A stretch of DNA of 64,000 nt from Streptomyces griseoluteus (lineage in GTDB: Bacteria; Actinomycetota; Actinomycetes; Streptomycetales; Streptomycetaceae). Location of the stretch: positions 62,001 through 126,000 of the forward strand of contig JOBE01000005.1 of the NCBI GenBank assembly GCA_000717735.1, written 5' to 3'. Positions 7,280 to 16,063 of the stretch are shown in pieces. The position numbers and the translations under genes are program-made. The notes under the pieces were generated by a model. It was not told the origin of the DNA. It ran no database searches and saw only the letters and a list, made by a program, of their open reading frames with translations. The first letter of the stretch is position 1. Every line of letters starts with the position of its first letter.

Positions 7280-8544
7280 CTACCCGAAGAAGTTCCGTAC
7301 GTGCTCAAGGCCCGCGACGAGGGCGTCGACCTCGCCGGGGGTGGAGTACAGATAGAACGACGCTCGCGTGGTCGCGGGAATTCCGTACCGCAGGCAGACC
7401 GGCCGCGCGCAGTGGTGACCGACCCGGACCGCGATGCCCTCCTCGTCGAGCACCTGACCCACGTCGTGCGGGTGGATGTCGCCGAGCGTGAAGGAGATCG
7501 CCGCGCCGCGGTCCTCGGCCGTGGTGGGGCCGATGATCCGCAGGTCCGGGACCTCCTGGAGGCGCCGGACGGCGTACTCGGTGATCGCGTGCTCGTGGCG
7601 CGCGATGTTCTCCATGCCGATCGCCGAGAGGTAGTCCACGGCCGCGCCGAGGCCGACGGCCTGGGCGATCGGGGGCGTACCCGCCTCGAACTTGTGCGGG
7701 GCCGGAGCGTACGTCGAGGAGTGCATCGAGACGGTCTCGATCATCTCGCCGCCGCCGAGGAAGGGCGGCAGGTCCTCCAGGAGTTCCTGCCGTCCCCACA
7801 GCACGCCGATGCCGGTCGGGCCGACCATCTTGTGGCCGGTGAAGGCCACGAAGTCGGCCTGGAGCGCCTGCACGTCCAGGACCATGTGCGGCGCGGCCTG
7901 GGAGGCGTCGATGCAGACGAGCGCACCGACCTCCTGGGCGCGGCGGATGATCGTCTCCACCGGGTTGATCGTGCCCAGCAGGTTCGAGACCAGCGTGAAC
8001 GAGACGATCTTGGTCTTCTCGGTGATGACCTCTTCGATGTTCGAGAGGTCGAGACGGCCGTCGTCGGTGAGGCCGAACCACTTCAGCTTCGCGCCGGTGC
8101 GCTGCGAGAGCAGCTGCCACGGCACGATGTTGGAGTGGTGCTCCATCTCCGTGATGGCGATCTCGGTCTCGTGGTCCACGCGGTAGGGCTCGTCGGCCCA
8201 GCCCAGCATGTTGGCCACCAGGTTGAGCGACTCCGAGGCGTTCTTGGTGAAGATCACCTCGTCGCGGCTCGGGGCGTTGATGAAGGCCGCGACCTTGTCA
8301 CGAGCGCCTTCGTACAGCGCCGTCGCCTCCTCGGCGACCGTGTAGACGCCACGGTGGACGTTGGCGTTGTGCCGCTCGTAGTACTCGTTGAGCGCGTCGA
8401 GGACCTGCCGCGGCTTCTGCGAGGTCGCCGCGGAGTCGAGGTACACGATCTTCTTGCCGTCGTGGACCACGCGATCCAGGAGCGGGAAGTCCTTGCGGAT
8501 CGCCTCGGTGTCGAGGAGGCCGGAGAGCCCCTGGTGGGCAGATG

Positions 8545-8548
<4 letters not shown>
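7280..8548 (-). CDS. sufS: SufS cysteine desulfurase
   Basis: A PLP enzyme that removes sulfur from L-cysteine to give a persulfide for Fe-S cluster assembly. The 422-aa protein is a class V aminotransferase-fold group II desulfurase. The PLP Lys240 lies in FTGHKMVGPTG, the catalytic Cys380 in GHHCARPV, and the EMEHHSN motif (135-140) stacks on PLP. The GTG start overlaps the sufC stop (GTGA, 8545-8548), consistent with coupling inside the operon. Confidence 0.96.
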
Positions 8549-9312
<764 letters not shown>

Positions 9313-9319
9313 GGGTGAC

Positions 9320-9637
9320 TCAGGACTCCTGGGTGACGGAGACGAGCACATCGTCCCCTTCGATCTTTACGGGGTAAACGGGGACCGGACGCGTCGCGGG
9401 AAGGCCGGAGGGCTTTCCGCTGCGCAGGTCGAAACTCGACCCGTGCAGCCAGCACTCGATGGCGCAGTCCTCGACCTCGCCCTCCGAGAGGGACACGTTC
9501 GCGTGCGAGCAGATGTCGTTGATGGCGAACACCTCGCCCTCGGTGTGCACGACCGACACCGGCGTGCCGTCGACCTCGACCCGCTTCGGGGTGTCGGCCT
9601 CCAGCTCGCTCAGCGCGCAGACTCGGACGAAGGCCAT
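9320..9637 (-). CDS. Rieske-type [2Fe-2S] ferredoxin in the suf operon
   Basis: A 105-aa soluble ferredoxin of the bphF/NirD type. The Rieske ligands are Cys43-x-His45 (CSH) and Cys62-x2-His65 (CWLH). There is no signal peptide. It could supply electrons for cluster assembly or be a client matured on the spot; the family usually serves ring dioxygenases, but no oxygenase is nearby. It is wedged between sufD and sufC. Its ATG overlaps the sufD stop (TGATG at 9635-9639) and its stop lies 7 nt before sufC, so it is an integral operon member. The same position is, from memory, common in Actinobacteria. Confidence 0.93.
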   Translation of the reverse strand: MAFVRVCALSELEADTPKRVEVDGTPVSVVHTEGEVFAINDICSHANVSLSEGEVEDCAIECWLHGSSFDLRSGKPSGLPATRPVPVYPVKIEGDDVLVSVTQES

Positions 9638-10818
9638 CAGACGGAGGCCTCCAGCTCGGCCTCGATCTTGGCGAGGAGGCGCTCCTGGACGTCCGGCAGA
9701 CCGATCTGCTGGACCAGCTCCGCGAAGAAGCCGCGGACGACGAGGCGGCGGGCCTCGGACTCCGGGATGCCGCGGGACATCAGGTAGAAGAGCTGCTCGT
9801 CGTCGAAGCGGCCGGTGGCCGAGGCGTGACCGGCGCCGGCGATCTCGCCGGTCTCGATCTCCAGGTTCGGTACGGAGTCGACCCGGGCACCGTCCGTGAG
9901 GACCAGGTTCCGGTTGAGTTCGTACGTGTCGGTGCCCTCGGCGGCGGCCTGGATGAGCACGTCGCCGATCCAGACGGCGTGCGCGTCCTGGCCCTGCAGA
10001 GCGCCCTTGTAGGCCACGTTGGACTTGCAGTGCGGGGCGTCGTGGTCGACCAGGAGGCGGTGCTCCTGGTGCTGGCCCGCGTCGGTGAAGTACAGGCCGA
10101 AGAGCTCGGCCTCGCCACCGGGGGCGGCGTAGCGCACGCGCGGGTGGATGCGGACGACGTCGCCGCCGAAGGTGACGACGACCGACTTGAAGGAGGCGTC
10201 GCGGCCGACCAGCGCGTTGTGCTGGGCGACGTGGACGGCCTTCTCGTCCCAGTCCTGGACGGAGACGACGGTCAGCTTGGCGCCGTCGCCGAGGACGTAG
10301 TCGACGTTGGCGGCGAGCACCGCGTCACCGGTGTGGTCGATGACCACGACGGCCTCGGCGAAGGCGCCGAGCTCGATCACCTGGTGGCCGAAGGCGACGC
10401 CGCCCTGGCCGTGCACGGCGATGCGGATCGGCTCGGTGAGGACGGCCTCCTTGGCGACGGTGACGACCGAGGCCTTCTCGAAGGAGGAGTACGCCTGGGC
10501 CGCGACGCGGTCGACGGGCGTGCCGGCCTTGCCGAGGCGCTCGTCCTCGCGTCCGACGGTCTCCACGGTGACGCCCTCGGGGGCCTCGACCTCGACGCGG
10601 ACGCCCTCGCCGGTGGCGACGGCGGTGCCGTCGTGCAGTCCGCGGAGGCGGGCCAGCGGGGTGAACCGCCACTCCTCCTCGCGGCCGTGCGGCACGGGGA
10701 AGTCCGCGACGTCGAAGGACGGGGGCGCGCTCATGCGCGTGGCGACGGTGGACTCGGCGGCCACCGCGATCGAGCCCGCGGTGGTGGAACCCGCGGGGAT
10801 GTTCTGAGCCTCAGCCAT
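9637..10818 (-). CDS. sufD: SufD, Fe-S cluster assembly scaffold component
   Basis: A 393-aa protein pairing with SufB on SufC. It has an N-terminal helical region (PHGREEEWRFTPLARL, characteristic of SufD), the right-handed beta-helix core, and a C-terminal helical domain with [23 protein letters not shown]. The start at 10818 (MAEAQNIP) is taken because homologues start there; a TTG at 10854 is in frame but unconvincing. It follows sufB by 61 bp and couples to the Rieske gene. Confidence 0.94.
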   Translation of the reverse strand: MAEAQNIPAGSTTAGSIAVAAESTVATRMSAPPSFDVADFPVPHGREEEWRFTPLARLRGLHDGTAVATGEGVRVEVEAPEGVTVETVGREDERLGKAGTPVDRVAAQAYSSFEKASVVTVAKEAVLTEPIRIAVHGQGGVAFGHQVIELGAFAEAVVVIDHTGDAVLAANVDYVLGDGAKLTVVSVQDWDEKAVHVAQHNALVGRDASFKSVVVTFGGDVVRIHPRVRYAAPGGEAELFGLYFTDAGQHQEHRLLVDHDAPHCKSNVAYKGALQGQDAHAVWIGDVLIQAAAEGTDTYELNRNLVLTDGARVDSVPNLEIETGEIAGAGHASATGRFDDEQLFYLMSRGIPESEARRLVVRGFFAELVQQIGLPDVQERLLAKIEAELEASV

Positions 10819-10879
10819 GGCTGTCGTGTTGCTCTCTTCCTCGTGACTACGCAAAGACGGTACGGATGGCGGCCGGGTC

Positions 10880-12295
10880 TTAACCGACCGAGCCTTCCAT
10901 CTGCAGCTCGATCAGCCGGTTCAGCTCGAGGGCGTACTCCATCGGGAGCTCCTTGGCGATCGGCTCGACGAAGCCGCGCACGATCATCGCCATGGCCTCG
11001 AACTCGGTCATGCCGCGGCTCATCAGGTAGAAGAGCTGGTCCTCGGAGACCTTGGAGACGGTGGCCTCGTGGCCCATGGACACGTCGTCCTCGCGCACGT
11101 CCACGTAGGGGTACGTGTCAGAGCGGGAGATCGTGTCGACGAGCAGCGCGTCGCAGAGCACGTTGGACTTGGAGCCCGGGGCGCCCTCGCCGATCTCGAT
11201 GAGACCGCGGTAGGAGGTGCGGCCGCCGCCTCGCGCCACCGACTTGGAGACGATGTTGGAGGAGGTGTTCGGAGCCATGTGGACCATCTTGGCGCCGGCG
11301 TCCTGGTGCTGCCCCTCGCCCGCGAAGGCGATGGAGAGCGTCTCGCCCTTGGCGTGCTCGCCCATGAGGTAGACGGCCGGGTACTTCATGGTGACCTTGG
11401 AGCCGATGTTGCCGTCGACCCACTCCATGGTGGCGCCCTCGTAGGCGACGGCGCGCTTGGTCACCAGGTTGTAGACGTTGTTCGACCAGTTCTGGATGGT
11501 CGTGTAGCGGCAGCGGCCGCCCTTCTTGACGATGATCTCGACCACGGCGCTGTGCAGCGAGTCCGAGGAGTAGATCGGGGCGGTGCAGCCCTCGACGTAG
11601 TGGACGTAGGCGTCCTCGTCGACGATGATCAGCGTCCGCTCGAACTGGCCCATGTTCTCCGTGTTGATACGGAAGTAGGCCTGGAGCGGGATCTCGACCT
11701 GCACGCCCTTGGGCACGTAGATGAACGAGCCGCCGGACCACACGGCCGTGTTCAGGGAGGCGAACTTGTTGTCGCCGACCGGGATGACCGTGCCGAAGTA
11801 CTCGCGGAAGAGTTCCTCGTGCTCCTTCAGCGCGGTGTCGGTGTCGACGAAGATGACGCCCTGCTCCTCCAGGTCCTCACGGATCTGGTGGTAGACGACC
11901 TCGGACTCGTACTGGGCGGCGACACCGGCGACGAGGCGCTGCTTCTCCGCCTCGGGGATGCCGAGCTTGTCGTACGTGTTCTTGATGTCCTCCGGCAGGT
12001 CCTCCCAGGACTCGGCCTGCTTCTCGGTGGACCGGACGAAGTACTTGATGTTGTCGAAGTCGATGCCGGAGAGGTCGGAGCCCCAGGTCGGCATGGGCTT
12101 CCTGCCGAAGAGCCGCAGACCCTTGAGACGCAGCTTCAGCATCCACTCGGGCTCGTTCTTCTTCGAGGAGATGTCGCGGACGACGTCCTCGTTCAGACCG
12201 CGCTTGGCGGTGGCACCGGCCGTGTCGGAGTCGGCCCAGCCGTACTCGTACCGACCCAGGCCCTCGAGCTCGGGGTGGCTGATCTCGGTGGTCAT
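10880..12295 (-). CDS. sufB: SufB, Fe-S cluster assembly scaffold
   Basis: The 471-aa main scaffold on which SUF clusters form. It is highly conserved, with [13 protein letters not shown] near the N-terminus, the [12 protein letters not shown] segment, the beta-helix region around [20 protein letters not shown] (containing a conserved cluster-related Cys), and the C-terminal [23 protein letters not shown]. Its ATG overlaps the sufR stop by 4 nt (12292-12295), so regulator and scaffold are translated in coupled fashion. Confidence 0.97.
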   Translation of the reverse strand: MTTEISHPELEGLGRYEYGWADSDTAGATAKRGLNEDVVRDISSKKNEPEWMLKLRLKGLRLFGRKPMPTWGSDLSGIDFDNIKYFVRSTEKQAESWEDLPEDIKNTYDKLGIPEAEKQRLVAGVAAQYESEVVYHQIREDLEEQGVIFVDTDTALKEHEELFREYFGTVIPVGDNKFASLNTAVWSGGSFIYVPKGVQVEIPLQAYFRINTENMGQFERTLIIVDEDAYVHYVEGCTAPIYSSDSLHSAVVEIIVKKGGRCRYTTIQNWSNNVYNLVTKRAVAYEGATMEWVDGNIGSKVTMKYPAVYLMGEHAKGETLSIAFAGEGQHQDAGAKMVHMAPNTSSNIVSKSVARGGGRTSYRGLIEIGEGAPGSKSNVLCDALLVDTISRSDTYPYVDVREDDVSMGHEATVSKVSEDQLFYLMSRGMTEFEAMAMIVRGFVEPIAKELPMEYALELNRLIELQMEGSVG

Positions 12296-13029
12296 GCGGG
12301 GTTCCTCCCGGCCGTACTTGCGGATGCTGATTCGGTGGTCTGTGGGGCGCCGTGCGGGATGAACGTGGTGCAGACGCCGTCACCATGGGCGATGGTGGCC
12401 AGACGCTGGACGTGGGTTCCCAGGAGGCGGGAGAAGAACTCCGTCTCCGCCTCGCACAGCTGTGGGTACTGCTCGGCGACGTGGGCGACCGGGCAGTGGT
12501 GCTGGCAGAGCTGCTCGCCGACCGGCGCGTTCCGCGCAGTGGCAGCGTACCCGTCGGCCGTCAGGGCCTTGGCCAGTGCCTCGGTCCGCCGGGCGGGCTC
12601 GGCCGCCTCGACGGCCTCGCGGTAGGCGCCGGCCTGGGACTCGATGCGGTCCCGGGCGAAGGCGGCGACGGCCGCTTCCCCGGCTGCTCCTCCACCGGCG
12701 GAGCGCTCGATCCAGCGGAGCGCTTCCACGGCCAGCGAGTCGTACGACTGGTCGAAGGCGTCCCGGCCGCAGTCGGTGAGCGCGAAGATCTTCGCGGGGC
12801 GCCCACGGGCGCGGGTCCCGTAGACGCGCTTCTCGCGGGCCTCGACGACCTTGTCGGCGACCAGCGAGTCGAGGTGGCGGCGGACGGCGGCCTGGGTGAG
12901 GCGGAGCCGTCCGGCCAGATCGGCGACGGTCGAGGGACCGTGGTCCAGGATCGACCGCGCGACCCGGTTGCGCGTCGAGCGCTCGCCGGTCGCGAGTTCC
13001 TCCACCGGAGCCTCGCCAACGTTTTTCAC
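12292..13029 (-). CDS. sufR: SufR, Fe-S-sensing repressor of the suf operon
   Basis: A 245-aa winged-helix regulator and the first gene of the operon it is expected to repress. The N-terminal HTH is at about 20-65 ([20 protein letters not shown]), then a [11 protein letters not shown] wing. The C-terminal half carries the putative [4Fe-4S] ligands in [20 protein letters not shown] (Cys-x3-Cys and a third Cys 13 residues later). Holo-SufR represses and apo-SufR releases in studied relatives. The GTG start at 13029 overlaps a CAAC-N6-GTTG palindrome (13029-13042), the motif I recall reported for S. avermitilis SufR, so autoregulation is likely. An iron box lies 72 bp upstream. Confidence 0.93.
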   Translation of the reverse strand: MKNVGEAPVEELATGERSTRNRVARSILDHGPSTVADLAGRLRLTQAAVRRHLDSLVADKVVEAREKRVYGTRARGRPAKIFALTDCGRDAFDQSYDSLAVEALRWIERSAGGGAAGEAAVAAFARDRIESQAGAYREAVEAAEPARRTEALAKALTADGYAATARNAPVGEQLCQHHCPVAHVAEQYPQLCEAETEFFSRLLGTHVQRLATIAHGDGVCTTFIPHGAPQTTESASASTAGRNPA

Positions 13030-13042
13030 AACGCCATTGTTG
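13029..13042 (-). promoter_or_regulatory. SufR operator CAAC-N6-GTTG over the sufR start
   Basis: A 14-bp palindrome CAACGCCATTGTTG read on the plus strand. On the minus strand it covers a possible -10 (AACAAT, 13036-13041), 18 bp downstream of a TTGTCA -35 at 13060-13065, and touches the GTG start. It matches the site type remembered for Streptomyces SufR. Confidence 0.6.
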
Positions 13043-13100
13043 CGTAATTAATCTCGGACTGACAAGCGGCGCCGGAAGTGACCACGGTGCCGTGCGTCAC

Positions 13101-13119
13101 TCAGGTAAGGCTTACCTGA
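13101..13119. promoter_or_regulatory. iron box (DmdR/IdeR-type operator)
   Basis: TCAGGTAAGGCTTACCTGA is a perfect 19-bp palindrome matching the DtxR/IdeR consensus TTAGGTTAGGCTAACCTAA at 15 of 19 positions. It lies in the divergent region between sufR (start 13029) and the ABC exporter (start 13210), so iron control of either or both is plausible. Confidence 0.7.
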
Positions 13120-13132
13120 CCTGCGGAAATGA

Positions 13133-13151
13133 TCATTCGTAGGACGAATGA
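13133..13151. promoter_or_regulatory. 19-bp palindrome upstream of the ABC exporter
   Basis: TCATTCGTAGGACGAATGA has perfect 8-bp arms around a 3-bp centre, 59 bp upstream of the exporter start. It looks like a dimeric-regulator operator distinct from the iron box. The regulator is unknown. Confidence 0.45.
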
Positions 13152-13196
13152 GCCCTGTCCCGGGGCCCCGCGACCGGAGGACCGCCGGAAGCTCTC

Positions 13197-13202
13197 TAGA
13201 CT
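13197..13202 (+). promoter_or_regulatory. -10 element of leaderless ABC-exporter promoter
   Basis: TAGACT followed by 7 nt (13203-13209) and the ATG at 13210. No SD is visible. Confidence 0.55.
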
Positions 13203-13209
13203 TCCCGGC

Positions 13210-14154
13210 ATGCGAAACGAGTCCGTCGACAGTGCCGACAGCGCCGTCCGCGTACGCGGTCTGGTGAAGCGGTACGGAAGAAAGACCGCCGTCGACGGCC
13301 TCGACCTCGACGTACGTACGGGAACCGTCACCGCCGTCCTCGGACCCAACGGAGCCGGCAAGACCACCACGATCGAGACCTGCGAGGGGTACCGCAGACC
13401 CGACGAGGGCACCGTCCGCGTCCTGGGTCTCGACCCGGTCGCCGACGCGGCGGCCCTGCGCCCCCGGATCGGCGTGATGCTCCAGTCGGGTGGCGTCTAC
13501 TCCGGCGCCCGCGCCGACGAGATGCTCCGCCACATGGCGAAGCTCCACGCCCACCCCCTGGACGTGGACGCCCTCGTCGAGCGGCTCGGCCTCGGCTCCT
13601 GCGGCCGCACCACCTACCGGCGTCTCTCCGGCGGCCAGCAGCAGCGCCTCGCGCTCGCCATGGCCGTCGTCGGCCGCCCCGAGCTCGTCTTCCTCGACGA
13701 GCCCACCGCCGGACTCGACCCGCAGGCCCGCCGCGCCACCTGGGACCTGCTCCGCGAGCTGCGCGCCGACGGCGTGACCGTGGTCCTCACCACGCACTTC
13801 ATGCAGGAGGCGGAGGAACTCGCCGACGACGTCGCCATCGTCGACGCCGGCCGGGTCGCCGCCCAGGGCAGCCCCGAGGAACTGTGCCGGGGCGGCGCCG
13901 AGAACACCCTGCGCTTCACCGGACGTCCCGGACTCGACCTGGGCTCCCTGCTCAAGGCGCTGCCCGACGGCACGGCCGCCGCCGAGCCGCTGCCCGGCAC
14001 GTACCGGATCACCGGCACGGTCGACCCGCAGCTGCTCGCCACGGTCACCACCTGGTGCGCCCAGCACGGGGTGATGCCCGAGGGCATCTCGGTCGAACGC
14101 CACACCCTCGAAGACGTCTTTCTTGAGCTGACCGGCAAGGAGCTGAGGTCATGA
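13210..14154 (+). CDS. ABC exporter ATP-binding protein (DrrA-like)
   Basis: A 314-aa nucleotide-binding subunit. Walker A is GPNGAGKTT, the Q-loop is MLQSGG, the signature LSGGQQQRLALA, Walker B VFLDEPTAGLDP, and the switch His is in LTTHFMQEAEEL. The C-terminal DrrA-type extension ends LEDVFLELTGKEL, the usual partner-coupling motif. It forms a two-gene operon with the permease through a 4-nt ATGA overlap at 14151-14154. The likely role is export of a drug or lipid; the substrate is unknown. The start at 13210 fits the leaderless promoter. Confidence 0.92.
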   Translation: MRNESVDSADSAVRVRGLVKRYGRKTAVDGLDLDVRTGTVTAVLGPNGAGKTTTIETCEGYRRPDEGTVRVLGLDPVADAAALRPRIGVMLQSGGVYSGARADEMLRHMAKLHAHPLDVDALVERLGLGSCGRTTYRRLSGGQQQRLALAMAVVGRPELVFLDEPTAGLDPQARRATWDLLRELRADGVTVVLTTHFMQEAEELADDVAIVDAGRVAAQGSPEELCRGGAENTLRFTGRPGLDLGSLLKALPDGTAAAEPLPGTYRITGTVDPQLLATVTTWCAQHGVMPEGISVERHTLEDVFLELTGKELRS

Positions 14155-14954
14155 AGCCTGGAACCGGCGGGCAAGGAACCGCGGTCGTGAGCACTGGCAC
14201 CTACCTCCCGAAGCCGGGAGCCGCCCCCGTCGGCCGGATGATCGCGGCGCAGACGGCGCTGGAGACCCGGATGCTGCTGCGCAACGGCGAGCAGCTGCTC
14301 CTGACGGTGATCATCCCCTCGCTGCTCCTCGTGCTCTTCTCGACCGTGGACGTCGTCGACACGGGTGCGGGCGAGGCCGTCGACTTCCTCGCCCCCGGTG
14401 TCCTCGCGCTCGCCGTGATGTCCACCGCCTTCACCGGCCAGGCCATCGCGACCGGTTTCGAGCGGCGGTACGGGGTGCTCAAGCGCCTCGGCGCGTCACC
14501 GCTCCCCCGCTGGGCGCTGATGACCGCCAAGACGCTCTCCGTCCTGGTCACCGAGGTCCTCCAGATCGCGCTCCTGACGGCGATCGCGCTGGGCCTCGGC
14601 TGGTCCCCGCAGGGCAACCCCGCCGCCGTCCTGCTCCTGCTGTTCCTCGGCACGGCCGCCTTCTCCGGCCTCGGCCTGCTGATGGCGGGCACGCTGAGGG
14701 CGGAGGCCACCCTGGCCGCCGCCAACCTGGTCTTCCTGCTGCTCCTGGTGGGCGGCGGGGTCATCGTCCCGCTGGAGAAGTTCCCCGACGCGGCCCGCTC
14801 GGTCCTGGAGCTGCTCCCGATCTCGGCCCTCTCGGACGGCCTGCGGGAGGTCCTCCAGGGCGGCGCGGCGATGCCCTGGGGCGACGCGCTGGTCCTGGCG
14901 GTCTGGGCGGTCCTGGGGCTCGGGGCGGCGGCGCGGTTCTTCCGCTGGGAGTAA
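14151..14954 (+). CDS. ABC-2 type exporter permease
   Basis: A 267-aa, six-helix membrane subunit of the ABC-2/DrrB class. Hydrophobic segments include QLLLTVIIPSLLLVLF near residue 45, an AVMSTAFTGQAIATGFERRYGVLKRLGASPL loop typical of DrrB proteins, and the C-terminal LVLAVWAVLGLGAAARFF. It pairs with the ATPase just upstream. The first 25 residues are variable and the true start may lie slightly inside the frame, but the ATGA overlap supports 14151. Confidence 0.9.
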   Translation: MKPGTGGQGTAVVSTGTYLPKPGAAPVGRMIAAQTALETRMLLRNGEQLLLTVIIPSLLLVLFSTVDVVDTGAGEAVDFLAPGVLALAVMSTAFTGQAIATGFERRYGVLKRLGASPLPRWALMTAKTLSVLVTEVLQIALLTAIALGLGWSPQGNPAAVLLLLFLGTAAFSGLGLLMAGTLRAEATLAAANLVFLLLLVGGGVIVPLEKFPDAARSVLELLPISALSDGLREVLQGGAAMPWGDALVLAVWAVLGLGAAARFFRWE

Positions 14955-14989
14955 CCGTAAGGTTCCGTTCCGCCATATACGCCCCCCTC

Positions 14990-15020
14990 GTGAAAGCGCG
15001 CACAAGCGCCGCCCTACGAT
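14990..15020 (+). promoter_or_regulatory. leaderless promoter of ctaA
   Basis: GTGAAA (14990-14995), a 19-bp spacer and TACGAT (15015-15020), then 7 nt to the GTG at 15028. Confidence 0.55.
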
Positions 15021-15027
15021 AGGGCCC

Positions 15028-15987
15028 GTGCTGACCCCCCTCGCCTTCATCGCCAGGCGCTGGACCCCGTCCCCCAGGACGCTCCGGCGCGCCGCGCTCT
15101 CCGCCGTCGTGATGAGCGTGCTCATCATCGTCACGGGAGGCGCGGTCCGGCTGACCGGTTCCGGTCTCGGCTGCGACACCTGGCCCAAGTGCACCGAAGA
15201 CAGCCTGATCGTGACGCCCGAGCAGGGCTACCGCGGTGTGATCGAGTTCGGCAACCGGATGCTGACGTACGTCCTGTCGGCGGCCGTCGGCTGGGCGATC
15301 ATCGCCGCCCGGTCCACCAAGCCGTGGCGCCGGAACCTGACCCGCTGGGGCTGGGCGCAGTTCTGGATCGTGATGAGCAACGCCGTCATCGGCGGCATCA
15401 CGGTGTGGATGGGCCTCAACCCGTGGACGGTGGCCGGCCACTTCCTCGCCGCGAACGCCCTGCTCACGGTCGCCGTCATCACCTGGCACCGGACCGCCGA
15501 GGGCGACACCGCCCCCCGCCCCCGCGTACCGCGCCCGGTGCGGAAGCTGTCCTGGGCGATCTCGATCACCTCGGGTCTGCTGATCGCGCTCGGCACCACG
15601 GTGACCGGTGCGGGCAAGCACGCCGGTGACAGCAGCGACGTCCCGCGCATGCCGTGGAACTGGACGGACGCCGCGCACCTCCACGCCATCGCCGCCTGGG
15701 TCGTCTGCGCGCTCGCGCTCGCGATGTGGCTGGTGCTCCGCGTGGTGGACGCCCCGGTCGACACCCGGGCGCGCGCCCGTGACCTGCTGATCGTGCTGCT
15801 GGCCCAGGGCGGGATCGGATACGTCCAGTACTTCACCGGGGTCCCCGAGCTGCTCGTCGCCGTCCACATGCTCGGCTCCTCGCTGATGTGGATCGCGGTG
15901 CTGCGGCTCGCCCTGAGCATGCGCGAGCGTCCGCTCCCCGTGGCCGGCATCCCGGCCCAGGCGGAGCCGGAGCCCGTGCGGGCCTGA
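15028..15987 (+). CDS. ctaA: haem A synthase (COX15/CtaA family)
   Basis: CtaA oxidises the C8 methyl of haem O to formyl, giving haem A for aa3-type cytochrome oxidase. The 319-aa protein has eight hydrophobic segments in two pseudo-repeats. Cys49 and Cys55 (GCDTWPKC) form the conserved extracellular pair. Haem-ligand candidates are His138 (VAGHFLAAN), the DAAHLHAIAAW His pair and HMLGSS. The EFGNR motif near residue 73 has Asn where Bacillus CtaA has His (ExxHR), which seems normal for actinobacteria. Its partner ctaB is 1.7 kb away on the other strand. The GTG start is supported by the -10 seven nt upstream. Confidence 0.93.
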   Translation: MLTPLAFIARRWTPSPRTLRRAALSAVVMSVLIIVTGGAVRLTGSGLGCDTWPKCTEDSLIVTPEQGYRGVIEFGNRMLTYVLSAAVGWAIIAARSTKPWRRNLTRWGWAQFWIVMSNAVIGGITVWMGLNPWTVAGHFLAANALLTVAVITWHRTAEGDTAPRPRVPRPVRKLSWAISITSGLLIALGTTVTGAGKHAGDSSDVPRMPWNWTDAAHLHAIAAWVVCALALAMWLVLRVVDAPVDTRARARDLLIVLLAQGGIGYVQYFTGVPELLVAVHMLGSSLMWIAVLRLALSMRERPLPVAGIPAQAEPEPVRA

Positions 15988-16026
15988 CCTGCCACCTGAC
16001 CTCCCCGCAGGACCTGCACCCACCGC

Positions 16027-16063
16027 ACGGGTCTACCGGCTCTCCGCGAGCCGGTAGACCCGT
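16027..16063. terminator. bidirectional terminator overlapping the amidohydrolase 3' end
   Basis: Perfect 16-bp inverted repeat (16027-16042 and 16048-16063) with a 5-nt loop, between convergent ctaA and the amidohydrolase. The amidohydrolase stop (16033) lies inside, so its last ten or so codons form the stem. Confidence 0.75.

Noticed and set aside
13081..13100. CACGGTGCCGTG as a regulatory dyad upstream of sufR
   Set aside because: Short self-complementary GC-rich strings like this occur by chance throughout the window.
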